From: Bacteroidales bacterium
GTDB lineage: Bacteria > Bacteroidota > Bacteroidia > Bacteroidales > F082
NCBI GenBank assembly: GCA_900771045.1
Contig: CAAGMM010000010.1
Span: 1-8,517 of the forward strand
DNA length: 8,517 nucleotides
Direction: 5' to 3'
Made by a program: the position numbers and the translations under genes. Of the stretch, positions 1 through 6,007 are shown piece by piece; within the stretch, counting starts at the first letter, position 1, and every line of letters begins with the position of its first letter. The notes beneath the pieces were generated by a model, which searched no databases, was not told the DNA's origin, and saw only the letters and a list, made by a program, of their open reading frames with translations.

Positions 1-650
1 TAATTACCTTGGGGCAGGGCGATATAGAACGTCGTGTCTTTGTCCGCTTTGAGTTCAACGCCGTCGCCGCAGTTCAAAGTAACGGTGTTGGATTCGCCGT
101 CATTAACGTCTGCATAGGTTTTTCCTTCCAGTATTGTGAACGCGCCGCTCAAAGGCTGATCGTCTGTCGCCGTGACGACAATCTCCTTAACAGGGCCTTG
201 ACCCTTCACTTTGAGTTCCAGCAGACCGCAGAGGTGGTGGAACTGAAGTTCTGTCGTGTTGCTTTTGGCGTACATCGGGTTGATGCCGGAAAGGTTGTTC
301 GCCTTTGCTTTGCCGTAGGTCTGAGTTTGGGGAAGTTTGTAGATGTCTCCCTCTTTTTTAACCCCAAAGTAGGCCACATACGGTGTCTCTTCCAAAGTCG
401 GACCGGTGAAGACGGCTGTTTCCCCGTCGCCCTCTTTCTCGCCGGTGAATTTCGTCCCATTGATGAGGATAGTGTCACCATCAGTCCATCTCATGTCGAT
501 ACCGTCGATTTCGGTTTTAGCGCCGCCGCCGATAGAAGCGGTGAATCTCATCATGTCGCCGGCTGTTCCGGCCTTGTCGTCTTTCTTACAAGAGAAGAAT
601 GCGAGTGCTGATAATAAAAGCACCGCGATTTTCAATTGATGTTTTTTCAT
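1..650 (-). CDS. Fimbrillin-like surface lipoprotein (partial, C-terminus beyond left edge)
   Basis: The reading frame is open from an ATG at 650-648 down to the window edge, giving 216 residues without a stop, so the C-terminus is missing. Residues 1-20 form a lipoprotein signal peptide: basic MKK start, hydrophobic core, then FFSC with Cys21 as the predicted lipidated residue. Directly after it comes KKDD, which fits the Bacteroidota lipoprotein export signal (a Lys followed by two acidic residues), so outer-membrane surface exposure is likely. The mature part begins with a beta-rich stretch containing KTEIDG (45-50) and WTDGD (55-59), followed later by a segment around LQFHHLCGLLELKV. This pattern is what I know from fimbrillin-family (Mfa-like) proteins of Bacteroidales, many of which are adhesins or pilus subunits. 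The lipoprotein call is strong and the family call moderate, because it rests on remembered motifs. It is transcribed divergently from the MFS gene. No obvious consensus -7 box lies immediately upstream; a TACCTTTG box at 1030-1023 could drive it with a long leader. Confidence 0.82.
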   Translation of the reverse strand, partial: MKKHQLKIAVLLLSALAFFSCKKDDKAGTAGDMMRFTASIGGGAKTEIDGIDMRWTDGDTILINGTKFTGEKEGDGETAVFTGPTLEETPYVAYFGVKKEGDIYKLPQTQTYGKAKANNLSGINPMYAKSNTTELQFHHLCGLLELKVKGQGPVKEIVVTATDDQPLSGAFTILEGKTYADVNDGESNTVTLNCGDGVELKADKDTTFYIALPQGN

Positions 651-763
651 TTTTTGAAATTTTAATAATTACACAATATTTGACTTAACTTTTTTTTCCT
701 CACACACTCCCCACATTGCGCTTTGCTTATGCGGGGGTAATAAAATCAGACCTCTCCGACGGC

Positions 764-818
764 TAATTCGTAATTCGTAATTCGTAATTCATAATTCATA
801 ATTCTTAATTGATAATTA
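764..818. repeat. Degenerate 7-base tandem repeat (TAATTCG type), about 8 units
   Basis: Consecutive heptamers read TAATTCG three times, TAATTCA twice, then TAATTCT, TAATTGA and a final partial TAATTA. Identity decays from left to right. The array lies 114 bases upstream of the lipoprotein start. Read as protein on the minus strand it gives NYELRI-type repeats, which I take to be incidental translation of simple-sequence DNA. A 7-base period means any change in copy number would shift reading frames and promoter spacing. Confidence 0.9.
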
Positions 819-894
819 GCGCACGACGCTTTGCGGCGACGCACATCGGCATCGTCGTAAGGCTTTAATATAAAATAACGTAATTGATTGATTA

Positions 895-1002
895 TCAAGC
901 AGTTGGGGGGGGTACAGAAGATACGGCTACAGAAGATACGGCTACAAAACTGTGACCGTCTGCACACCTATAACACCCGTTATTTAGATTCAGTCCACCC
1001 AT
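895..1002 (-). CDS. Possible small ORF of 35 codons behind a consensus promoter
   Basis: An ATG at 1002-1000 opens a 35-residue frame ending at TGA 897-895. It starts MGGLNLNNG, continues with CYRCADGHSF and ends with an in-frame duplication VAVSS-VAVSS followed by VPPPTA. The duplication is the 15-base direct repeat and the prolines come from the C8 run on this strand. A TACCTTTG box lies 21 bases upstream of the ATG, which would give a leader of roughly 14 bases. The composition is unlike a normal cytoplasmic protein and I do not recognise a family. The G-L-N-L-N-N-G opening loosely recalls the Asn-rich C-terminal segments of C-type-lectin-like proteins in Bacteroidota, so it might be a remnant of a larger gene. 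It may equally be untranslated leader RNA. Confidence 0.28.
   Translation of the reverse strand: MGGLNLNNGCYRCADGHSFVAVSSVAVSSVPPPTA
905..946. repeat. G8 homopolymer followed by a 15-base direct repeat
   Basis: Eight G residues at 905-912 are followed directly by TACAGAAGATACGGC at 913-927, an identical copy at 928-942, and the first four bases of a third at 943-946. The unit length is a multiple of three, so copy-number change would keep the frame of the small minus-strand ORF. The G8 run would not. Confidence 0.9.
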
Positions 1003-1022
1003 GAATATATAGTTTAGAGCAG

Positions 1023-1030
1023 CAAAGGTA
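1023..1030 (-). promoter_or_regulatory. Bacteroidota -7 promoter box TACCTTTG (minus strand)
   Basis: The minus strand reads TTACCTTTGC here, an exact match to the TAnnTTTG consensus of the Bacteroidota primary sigma factor. A TTTG at about 1056-1053 is the best upstream element, about 22 bases away and slightly further than the usual 19-20. The upstream region is T-rich, as is common for such promoters. It points toward the small ORF at 1002-895 and, beyond it, the lipoprotein gene at 650. Confidence 0.55.
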
Positions 1031-1133
1031 AGGAAAAAAATGATAGGTTGTACAAAAAAAATCAAGATGGATTCAATTTTTTTTAGAGCCCACCTTAAAT
1101 TTTCAAAATCGTTCATCGTATGTTTAAAATCAC

Positions 1134-1141
1134 TAACTTTG
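1134..1141 (+). promoter_or_regulatory. Bacteroidota -7 promoter box TAACTTTG for the MFS gene
   Basis: TAACTTTG matches the TAnnTTTG consensus exactly and sits 17 bases before the MFS start codon, implying a very short leader of about 10 bases. I see no convincing TTG element at the expected upstream distance. The leader between box and ATG is A/T-rich with no Shine-Dalgarno sequence, normal for this phylum. Confidence 0.6.
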
Positions 1142-1158
1142 TGGTTTAAATAAAAAAT

Positions 1159-2349
1159 ATGAATACGCAAATTCAGGAAGATAAGCTTTGGAACGCCAAC
1201 TACATTAAGATTTGGTGCGCTAACTTTATGATTTTCTTTTCTTTCATGCTTCTCACGCCGCTTCTCCCGATATACCTCCGCGACACTTTTCAGGCTGACA
1301 AGGACACCATCGGCTTCGTCCTCTTCGGTTATGCCGTCATGGCGCTCGTCGCACGTCTGTTCAGCGGCTATCTCGTCGACAGCTTTCCGCGGAAGATGGT
1401 CCTGATGATATGTTTCGTCATCTTCACCTTCTTCTTCGTCGGCTATGTCGCAGCCGGCTCGCTCGTACTTTTCGCCATCGTCAGAACGCTTCACGGCCTG
1501 CCTTTCGGCGTCACGACCGTCGCCAACAGCACCATCGCCATCGACGTGCTTCCTTCTTCAAGACGAACGGAAGGTATTGGTTATTATGGACTTAGCAACA
1601 ATATCGCATCGGCGATAAGCCCTTCTGTGGCAATATGGATTTACGCATCGACGCATAACTTCGACATACTTTTCTGGCTCGCCATGATTATCGCCTTCCT
1701 CGGACTCATCATCGACGCGACCGTGAAGACCTCGCCCCGCGAAACCGTCAAAGACAAAAGCCCGATTTCTTTAGACCGGTTCTTCCTGCTGAAGGGCTGG
1801 AGCCACGCCCTGACTATGGTCTGCTTCGCTTTTTCGTACGGCGTTCTTTCGACTTACCTTGCCATTTACGGAAAGGAGAAACTCGGCATTGAAAGCGGTG
1901 CCGGCACGTTTTTCCTCCTGCTTTCCGTCGGGCTCATCCTCTCGCGTCTTCAAGGCGGAAAGGCCCTGCGCGAAGGGAAAATAACCCTTAACGCCTCGAT
2001 CGGCGTCAGCATCTCGCTCTGCGGCTACCTGCTTTTCGCCGCTCTGCCTAACGAACTCGGTTATTACGGAGCCGCCGTCATCATCGGGCTCGGAAACGGC
2101 CACATGTATCCGGCTTATCAGAATATGTTCGTCAACCTCGCCCCGCATTCGCAACGCGGGACGGCCAATTCGTCAATCCTCGTGTCGTGGGACGTCGGTG
2201 TCGGACTCGGCATCCTCTTGGGCGGCATTTTGTCCGAACATTACGGATATTCAACGGCTTTCTGGGTCGGCTGGATAGTCAATCTGATTGGTTTTTCCGG
2301 CTATTGGCTCTATGTTAAAGGTTTTTATGAACGAAATAAGTTAAGATGA
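1159..2349 (+). CDS. MFS transporter, probably an efflux permease
   Basis: This 396-residue protein has the length and hydrophobic pattern of a 12-helix major facilitator superfamily permease of the inner membrane. The first helix lies at about residues 20-40. The cytoplasmic loop 2-3 carries the signature motif A as GYLVDSFPRK (70-79), with the expected Gly, Asp and basic residues. RTLHGLPFG (109-117) is the helix-4 motif, and a Pro-containing helix 5 around SNNIASAISPSVA corresponds to the region conserved in proton-driven exporters. A weaker copy of the loop motif, QGGKALREGK, marks the second half. Several long segments, such as the one with IDVLPSSRRTEGIGYYGL, match a conserved Bacteroidales MFS subfamily I recognise but whose substrate is unknown to me. 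The ATG at 1159 follows a good promoter box. The LOG gene starts 49 bases after the stop and may be partly cotranscribed. Confidence 0.93.
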   Translation: MNTQIQEDKLWNANYIKIWCANFMIFFSFMLLTPLLPIYLRDTFQADKDTIGFVLFGYAVMALVARLFSGYLVDSFPRKMVLMICFVIFTFFFVGYVAAGSLVLFAIVRTLHGLPFGVTTVANSTIAIDVLPSSRRTEGIGYYGLSNNIASAISPSVAIWIYASTHNFDILFWLAMIIAFLGLIIDATVKTSPRETVKDKSPISLDRFFLLKGWSHALTMVCFAFSYGVLSTYLAIYGKEKLGIESGAGTFFLLLSVGLILSRLQGGKALREGKITLNASIGVSISLCGYLLFAALPNELGYYGAAVIIGLGNGHMYPAYQNMFVNLAPHSQRGTANSSILVSWDVGVGLGILLGGILSEHYGYSTAFWVGWIVNLIGFSGYWLYVKGFYERNKLR

Positions 2350-2386
2350 CGGAATGTCTGTCAAAATTGTTTAAATTGCGCCTTAA

Positions 2387-2394
2387 AATGTTTG
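2387..2394 (+). promoter_or_regulatory. Weak -7-like box (AATGTTTG) before the LOG gene
   Basis: The 49-base gap after the MFS stop contains AATGTTTG, one mismatch from TAnnTTTG, with a TTG at 2367-2369 about 17 bases upstream. It ends only 4 bases before the start codon, so transcription from it would give an essentially leaderless mRNA. The alternative is read-through from the MFS gene. Confidence 0.25.
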
Positions 2395-2398
2395 TGTT

Positions 2399-2992
2399 AT
2401 GAAAGTATGTGTTTTCTGCGGAAGCAGTATGGGATATGACAAATGCTATCGCGATGGTGCGGCGGCTCTCGGCGAAGCCCTCGCTAACGGCGACAACACC
2501 CTGCTTTACGGCGGCGGCGCAGTCGGATTGATGAAAATCATTGCCGATACGATGCTCGAGCATGGCCGCGAAGTCATCGGCGTGATGCCGCGACATCTTA
2601 TCAGATTAGAAGTCGGACACGGCGGAATAACCGAGATGATCGAGACCGATACGATGGCCGAGCGTAAGATGATCCTCGAAGAAAAAGCCGACGCATTCAT
2701 CGCCATGCCGGGCGGCTTCGGAACACTCGACGAACTGTTTGAAGTCGTCGTCCTCGATCAACTCAGGTTTATCGAGAAGCCTGTCGCACTCTTTAACATC
2801 AACCATTATTTCGACAAACTTGTCGATTTTATAAAACAATGTGTCACTGAGGGCTTTATCCGTCAGGAACACTTTGATAATGTGATTATTAGCGACGACC
2901 CGAACTTTATTATCGAGAAAATGCGCGGTTATCGTCCGGTCACTGTCGGAAAATGGATAGAGGACATACACGAAGAATCAAAAGAGCATTAA
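2399..2992 (+). CDS. LOG-family (TIGR00730) nucleoside 5'-monophosphate phosphoribohydrolase
   Basis: The 197-residue protein has the full LOG signature. It opens with the N-terminal strand KVCVFCGSS (2-10), followed by YGGGAVGLM (37-45), MAERK (86-90) and the catalytic/nucleotide motif PGGFGTLDE (104-112). Length and domain order match the single-domain Rossmann-like family. LOG enzymes cleave the N-glycosidic bond of nucleoside 5'-monophosphates, releasing a free base and ribose 5-phosphate. In plants and some bacteria the substrate is cytokinin riboside monophosphate, while other bacterial members act on ordinary AMP- or CMP-type nucleotides. Here the substrate is unknown, and a general nucleotide role fits the neighbour better than hormone synthesis. 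The stop codon is followed after 2 bases by the deaminase-fusion start, so the two are very likely translated from one mRNA. The ATG at 2399 is the natural start because the conserved beta-strand begins at residue 2. Confidence 0.93.
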   Translation: MKVCVFCGSSMGYDKCYRDGAAALGEALANGDNTLLYGGGAVGLMKIIADTMLEHGREVIGVMPRHLIRLEVGHGGITEMIETDTMAERKMILEEKADAFIAMPGGFGTLDELFEVVVLDQLRFIEKPVALFNINHYFDKLVDFIKQCVTEGFIRQEHFDNVIISDDPNFIIEKMRGYRPVTVGKWIEDIHEESKEH

Positions 2993-2994
2993 CA

Positions 2995-4026
2995 ATGAAT
3001 ATCATCGGAATAACGGGAACCCTCGGTGCCGGGAAAGGAACGATAGTTGATTACCTTATTAAAAAAGGCTACGCCCATTATTCGGTCCGGGCGTTTATTG
3101 CCGAAGAAGTCAACCGGCGCGGGATGGAAGTCAACCGCGACTCGCTGACGCTCGTCGCAAACGACCTGCGAGCCTCGCATTCGCCGAGCTATATCACTGA
3201 TTGTCTGTATGAAAAGGCCGCAACGTCCGGTTCCGATGCAGTCATAGAAAGTGTGCGTACCGTGGGCGAGATAAAGTCGCTCCGCGCAAAGGGCAACTTC
3301 ACGCTTTTCGCCGTTGACGCCGACAGACGCATAAGGTACGAAAGAGCCTTCGCGCGCAAATCGGAGACGGACTCGGTCTCTTTCGAGACTTTCGTCGCCA
3401 ACGAGGAACGCGAGATGTCGTCCGACGACCCGAACAAGCAGAATCTCGCCGCCTGCATCGCCTCCGCCGATTTCCTCTTCCACAACGACGGCAGTATCGA
3501 CGAGCTCAACGCGCGAGTGGAAAGCGTTCTGTCAGAGATGAATAACAAGCACAAACGCCCGTCGTGGGACGAATATTTCATGAATATGGCCGACGCCGTC
3601 GCCGAGCGTGCCACCTGCGACCGCGGCAGAAGCGGCTGCGTCATCGTCAAAGACAGGCAGATCCTCGTCACCGGGTATGTCGGCTCGCCCAAAGGCCTTC
3701 CGCATTGCGACGAAGTCGGACACCTTTTCAGAAAGGTCATTCACGAAGACGGACGTATCTCACAACACTGCGTGCGAACCGTTCACGCCGAGCAGAACGC
3801 CATCGCCCAGGCCGCCAAACGCGGAATCGCCCTCGAAGGCAGCACCCTTTACTGCAGAATGACGCCGTGCCGCACCTGCGCGATGATGATAATCAACTGC
3901 GGAATCGTCCGCGTGGTCTGCCAACGCAAATATCACGACGCCGCCGACTCAGAAGAGATGTTCCGTCAGGCCGGAGTCTCTCTCGAATATGTTTATGATG
4001 AGATCCAACAATATGATAATCAATGA
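2995..4026 (+). CDS. P-loop nucleotide kinase-like / dCMP deaminase fusion protein
   Basis: This 343-residue protein has two domains. Residues 1-180 form a P-loop kinase-like domain with Walker A GTLGAGKGT (8-16), an Arg-rich stretch around DADRRIRYERAFARK (108-122) resembling the lid of dephospho-CoA/nucleoside monophosphate kinases, and a final ADFLFHNDGSIDEL segment typical of that fold. Residues 186-335 form a zinc-dependent dCMP deaminase. HAE (264-266) supplies the zinc His and catalytic Glu, and PCRTC (291-295) the zinc cysteines. The reaction is dCMP to dUMP, feeding dTMP synthesis. I chose the ATG at 2995, not the in-frame ATG at 2953. The fold starts immediately at MNIIGITG, and the earlier start would overlap LOG by 40 bases. 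The end overlaps aspartate kinase (ATGA). Bacterial housekeeping dCMP deaminases are usually about 150 residues without the kinase part. A similar domain order occurs in yeast Dcd1 and in the anti-phage deaminase AvcD, which is longer. Whether the kinase domain is active is unknown. Confidence 0.9.
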   Translation: MNIIGITGTLGAGKGTIVDYLIKKGYAHYSVRAFIAEEVNRRGMEVNRDSLTLVANDLRASHSPSYITDCLYEKAATSGSDAVIESVRTVGEIKSLRAKGNFTLFAVDADRRIRYERAFARKSETDSVSFETFVANEEREMSSDDPNKQNLAACIASADFLFHNDGSIDELNARVESVLSEMNNKHKRPSWDEYFMNMADAVAERATCDRGRSGCVIVKDRQILVTGYVGSPKGLPHCDEVGHLFRKVIHEDGRISQHCVRTVHAEQNAIAQAAKRGIALEGSTLYCRMTPCRTCAMMIINCGIVRVVCQRKYHDAADSEEMFRQAGVSLEYVYDEIQQYDNQ

Positions 4027-5288
4027 TAAAGAGAATCTATAAATTCGGAGGCGCATCGGTAAAAAACGCTGATGCCGTAAAAAATATCGCAAGGATATTG
4101 AAGGCCGACCATACCGACGACCTTATGATCGTCGTCTCCGCAATGGGCAAAACGACTAACGCCATCGAAAAAGCGCTGCTACAGTTCCGTGAAGCCGAAA
4201 ACGAATTGTCTATCAATGCGTTATCCGATTTGATGCAGTATCACGAAGATATTATGCTCGGGCTTTTCGACGACGAAAACAACCCGGTCTTTCAAAAAGT
4301 GGCCGACCTCTTCCTCGACCTCTACCTCAACCTTCAGAAAAAAGACCTCAACTATGATTATCATTACGATATAACCGTCAGTTTTGGAGAACTGATTTCC
4401 ACGACAATCATAGCCGCATACCTTCAGACTCAGGGCTTTGAAGCCGTTTGGATTGACGCCCGCGACTACCTCGTCACCGACGCCCGCTTCCGCGACGCGA
4501 ATCCCGATTTCGACGAGTGCCGCCTCAAAATGCAGAACCTGAACAAGAACCATTCTGGCGAACTCATTGTCACTCAAGGCTTTATAGGCTCTTCGGCAAC
4601 GCCAAAATCGACTGTCACCCTTGGGAGGGAAGGCTCCGACTTCTCAGCCGCCGTCTTCGCTTACTGCCTTGACGCTGAAGAAGTTTCAATATGGAAAGAC
4701 GTTGACGGAATCCGTAACGCCGACCCGAAACTCTTCGACAAAACCGTCAAAATACCGCACCTTTCTTATCAGGAAGCCATCGAACTCGCCTTTTACGGGG
4801 CTTCGGTCATTCATCCGAAGACGCTCAAACCTCTTCAAAACAAGGATATTCCGTTGAAAGTCAAATGCTTTCTCGATGAAAAAATCGAGCCGACCGTGAT
4901 TGACGGCTTCAAAGGCTTCATCGATTACTGCCCTTCGTTTATCGTAAAGGAAGAACAAACCCTCGTGAGTATCATTCCGAAAGACTTTTCCTTTATGAAC
5001 GAAAAAAACATATCCTTCCTTTTCGGAATCCTCGACGAAATAGGCATCCACGCCAATATGATTCAGACTTCCGCCCTTATGCTCTCCATCTGCTTCAATA
5101 CAGATAAGATGAAACTCGATTCGCTGATGCTTTCCGTCTCCGACAAGTTTTTTATAAAGTATAACAATGATTTACAATTGTTTACGGTGCGGCATTACCG
5201 CGAAGGCGTTGAAGAGCCGTTCGTAAGGGACAGAAAAATCCTTTTGGAGCAGCGCAACAGAAACAGCATTCAGCTCGTACTCGCGTAA
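4023..5288 (+). CDS. lysC: Aspartate kinase (monofunctional, with C-terminal ACT region)
   Basis: The 421-residue protein phosphorylates L-aspartate with ATP, the first committed step toward lysine/diaminopimelate, threonine and methionine. The amino-acid-kinase domain shows KFGGASV (7-13), VVSAMGKTT (37-45), FGELIST (121-127), GREGSD (201-206), WKDVDGI (224-230) and HPKTL (264-268), all in the expected order. From about residue 305 an ACT-type regulatory region follows (for example NISFLFGILDEIGIHANMIQTSA), which usually mediates feedback inhibition. Which amino acid inhibits it cannot be read from the sequence. No homoserine dehydrogenase domain is present, so it is not the bifunctional ThrA form. 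The ATG overlaps the preceding stop codon (ATGA), which suggests translational coupling to the deaminase fusion. The gene after it is unrelated to lysine synthesis and starts from its own promoter. The symbol is by family function only. Confidence 0.93.
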   Translation: MIKRIYKFGGASVKNADAVKNIARILKADHTDDLMIVVSAMGKTTNAIEKALLQFREAENELSINALSDLMQYHEDIMLGLFDDENNPVFQKVADLFLDLYLNLQKKDLNYDYHYDITVSFGELISTTIIAAYLQTQGFEAVWIDARDYLVTDARFRDANPDFDECRLKMQNLNKNHSGELIVTQGFIGSSATPKSTVTLGREGSDFSAAVFAYCLDAEEVSIWKDVDGIRNADPKLFDKTVKIPHLSYQEAIELAFYGASVIHPKTLKPLQNKDIPLKVKCFLDEKIEPTVIDGFKGFIDYCPSFIVKEEQTLVSIIPKDFSFMNEKNISFLFGILDEIGIHANMIQTSALMLSICFNTDKMKLDSLMLSVSDKFFIKYNNDLQLFTVRHYREGVEEPFVRDRKILLEQRNRNSIQLVLA

Positions 5289-5293
5289 AAAGC

Positions 5294-5315
5294 GGATTCT
5301 ATAAATATAGAATCC
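5294..5315. terminator. Perfect 9-bp inverted repeat after aspartate kinase, possible terminator
   Basis: GGATTCTAT at 5294-5302 pairs perfectly with ATAGAATCC at 5307-5315 around a 4-base loop, starting 5 bases after the stop codon. On the plus strand it is preceded by A5 and followed by ACCTTG and then A13 (5322-5334), so the usual T-tract is missing. On the minus strand the stem is followed by GC and T5, though no minus-strand gene enters from the right. Position argues for ending the upstream operon, while the tail argues against classical intrinsic termination. Confidence 0.45.
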
Positions 5316-5377
5316 ACCTTGAAAAAAAAAAAAATTGAAAAAAATTTATCAGAAATAAAATGTTTCAGATTTTTTAT

Positions 5378-5385
5378 TAACTTTG
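5378..5385 (+). promoter_or_regulatory. Bacteroidota -7 promoter box TAACTTTG for the second operon
   Basis: TAACTTTG matches the TAnnTTTG consensus exactly and lies 19 bases before the start of the pseudopilin-like gene. It follows a very A/T-rich stretch with A13 and A7 runs that could act as an upstream element. The -33 TTG is not clear. Transcription should start near 5392, giving a leader of about 13 bases. Confidence 0.65.
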
Positions 5386-5404
5386 CACAGAAAAATATCG
5401 AAAT

Positions 5405-6007
5405 ATGAAAAATCAGAAAATCATCAACGCCGCATTGGTCATCGTAGCATTGTTCCTCGCCTATATGGTGTTCAACGGCCTCAGACAACCCGTTCAGTTT
5501 ACAAACAAATGTAAAGACCGCGAAGCCGTCGTGGTAGCGAAACTCAAGGACATCCGCCTCGCCGAGACGTTCTTCAAAGCTCGTTACGGCAGATACACAG
5601 CCAGTTTCGACTCGCTCGCCAACTACATCAACAACGAACAAATCGCCATCACAAAGATTGTTCACGACGTAAACGACACGACTTTCACAAAAAACATCGT
5701 CGATACCATCGGTATGAAGCCTGTAATCGACTCCATCAAGGTGTATAACAAAAACTTCACGACGAAAGACTTCGCGAGAATCCCATTCTCCAACAACGAG
5801 AAGTTTGAAATCGACGCGGGATTCATCACGCGCGGCGGTCTTAAAGTCGCCGTAGTCGAAGTGAAGGCTCCGTACAGGACTTTCCTCTACGGACTCGACG
5901 ACCAGAGGATACGCAACCTCGCTAAACAGCAAGAGGATATAAACAAATACGCCGGTCTCAAATTCGGTTCTATGACCGAGGCTTCCGACGCTGGCAACTG
6001 GGAATAA
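5405..6007 (+). CDS. Conserved membrane-anchored protein, pseudopilin-like N-terminus
   Basis: I recognise this 200-residue protein as a conserved Bacteroidales hypothetical, but no function is known to me. It has a short basic start (MKNQK), one hydrophobic segment at about residues 7-25, then a charged helix leading into KLKDIRLAETFFKARYGRYTASFDSL (46-71). That sequence, a helix with a Gly-Arg-Tyr turn and a Ser-Phe-Asp-Ser-Leu segment, recalls the continuing helix and post-helix region of type II/IV pseudopilins. I see no prepilin peptidase site, so a simple N-terminal anchor with a periplasmic domain is the safer reading. The rest (80-200) is mixed alpha/beta with no motif I can name. The C-terminal third (135-190) looks like two or three strands followed by a helix. 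It is the first gene of the operon, directly behind a consensus promoter box, and its stop overlaps the next start by one base (TAATG). Confidence 0.88.
   Translation: MKNQKIINAALVIVALFLAYMVFNGLRQPVQFTNKCKDREAVVVAKLKDIRLAETFFKARYGRYTASFDSLANYINNEQIAITKIVHDVNDTTFTKNIVDTIGMKPVIDSIKVYNKNFTTKDFARIPFSNNEKFEIDAGFITRGGLKVAVVEVKAPYRTFLYGLDDQRIRNLAKQQEDINKYAGLKFGSMTEASDAGNWE

Larger units (their letters stand above)
651..1158. other. 508-base repeat-bearing intergenic region between divergent genes
   Basis: No conserved protein gene is visible here. From left to right it holds an A/T-rich stretch before the lipoprotein start; an imperfect inverted repeat at 709-736 (CCCC and GGGG outer arms with a mismatched stem); a degenerate 7-base tandem repeat at 764-818; a GC-rich patch at about 820-858 with ACGACG (823-828) able to pair with CGTCGT (853-858); a G8 run at 905-912; a 15-base direct repeat at 913-946; a minus-strand promoter box at 1023-1030 with a small ORF downstream; and the MFS promoter box at 1134-1141. 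The GC-rich patch between A/T repeats looks like inserted or decayed material, but I do not recognise it. Confidence 0.7.

Noticed and set aside
9..611. 200-codon plus-strand frame opposite the lipoprotein
   Set aside because: It is the antisense shadow of the minus-strand lipoprotein, which has a signal peptide, lipobox and family-like motifs. The plus frame has none.
709..736. CCCC/GGGG inverted repeat as a terminator or transposon end
   Set aside because: The stem has internal mismatches, no T-tract follows in a useful orientation, and no transposase or matching second end is present.
746..967. Minus-strand frame giving NYELRI-type repeats as a gene
   Set aside because: The repetitive protein is just translation of the 7-base DNA repeat and 15-base direct repeat. 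There is no promoter or motif for its own ATG, so it is kept only as a frame-switch observation.
895..1494. 199-codon minus-strand frame spanning the MFS start
   Set aside because: Most of it is a charged antisense shadow of the MFS gene. Only the part from the ATG at 1002, behind a promoter box, deserves mention.
2953..2997. Upstream in-frame ATG for the deaminase fusion
   Set aside because: It would add 14 basic residues before the natural start of the P-loop fold and overlap LOG by 40 bases. The ATG at 2995 fits better.
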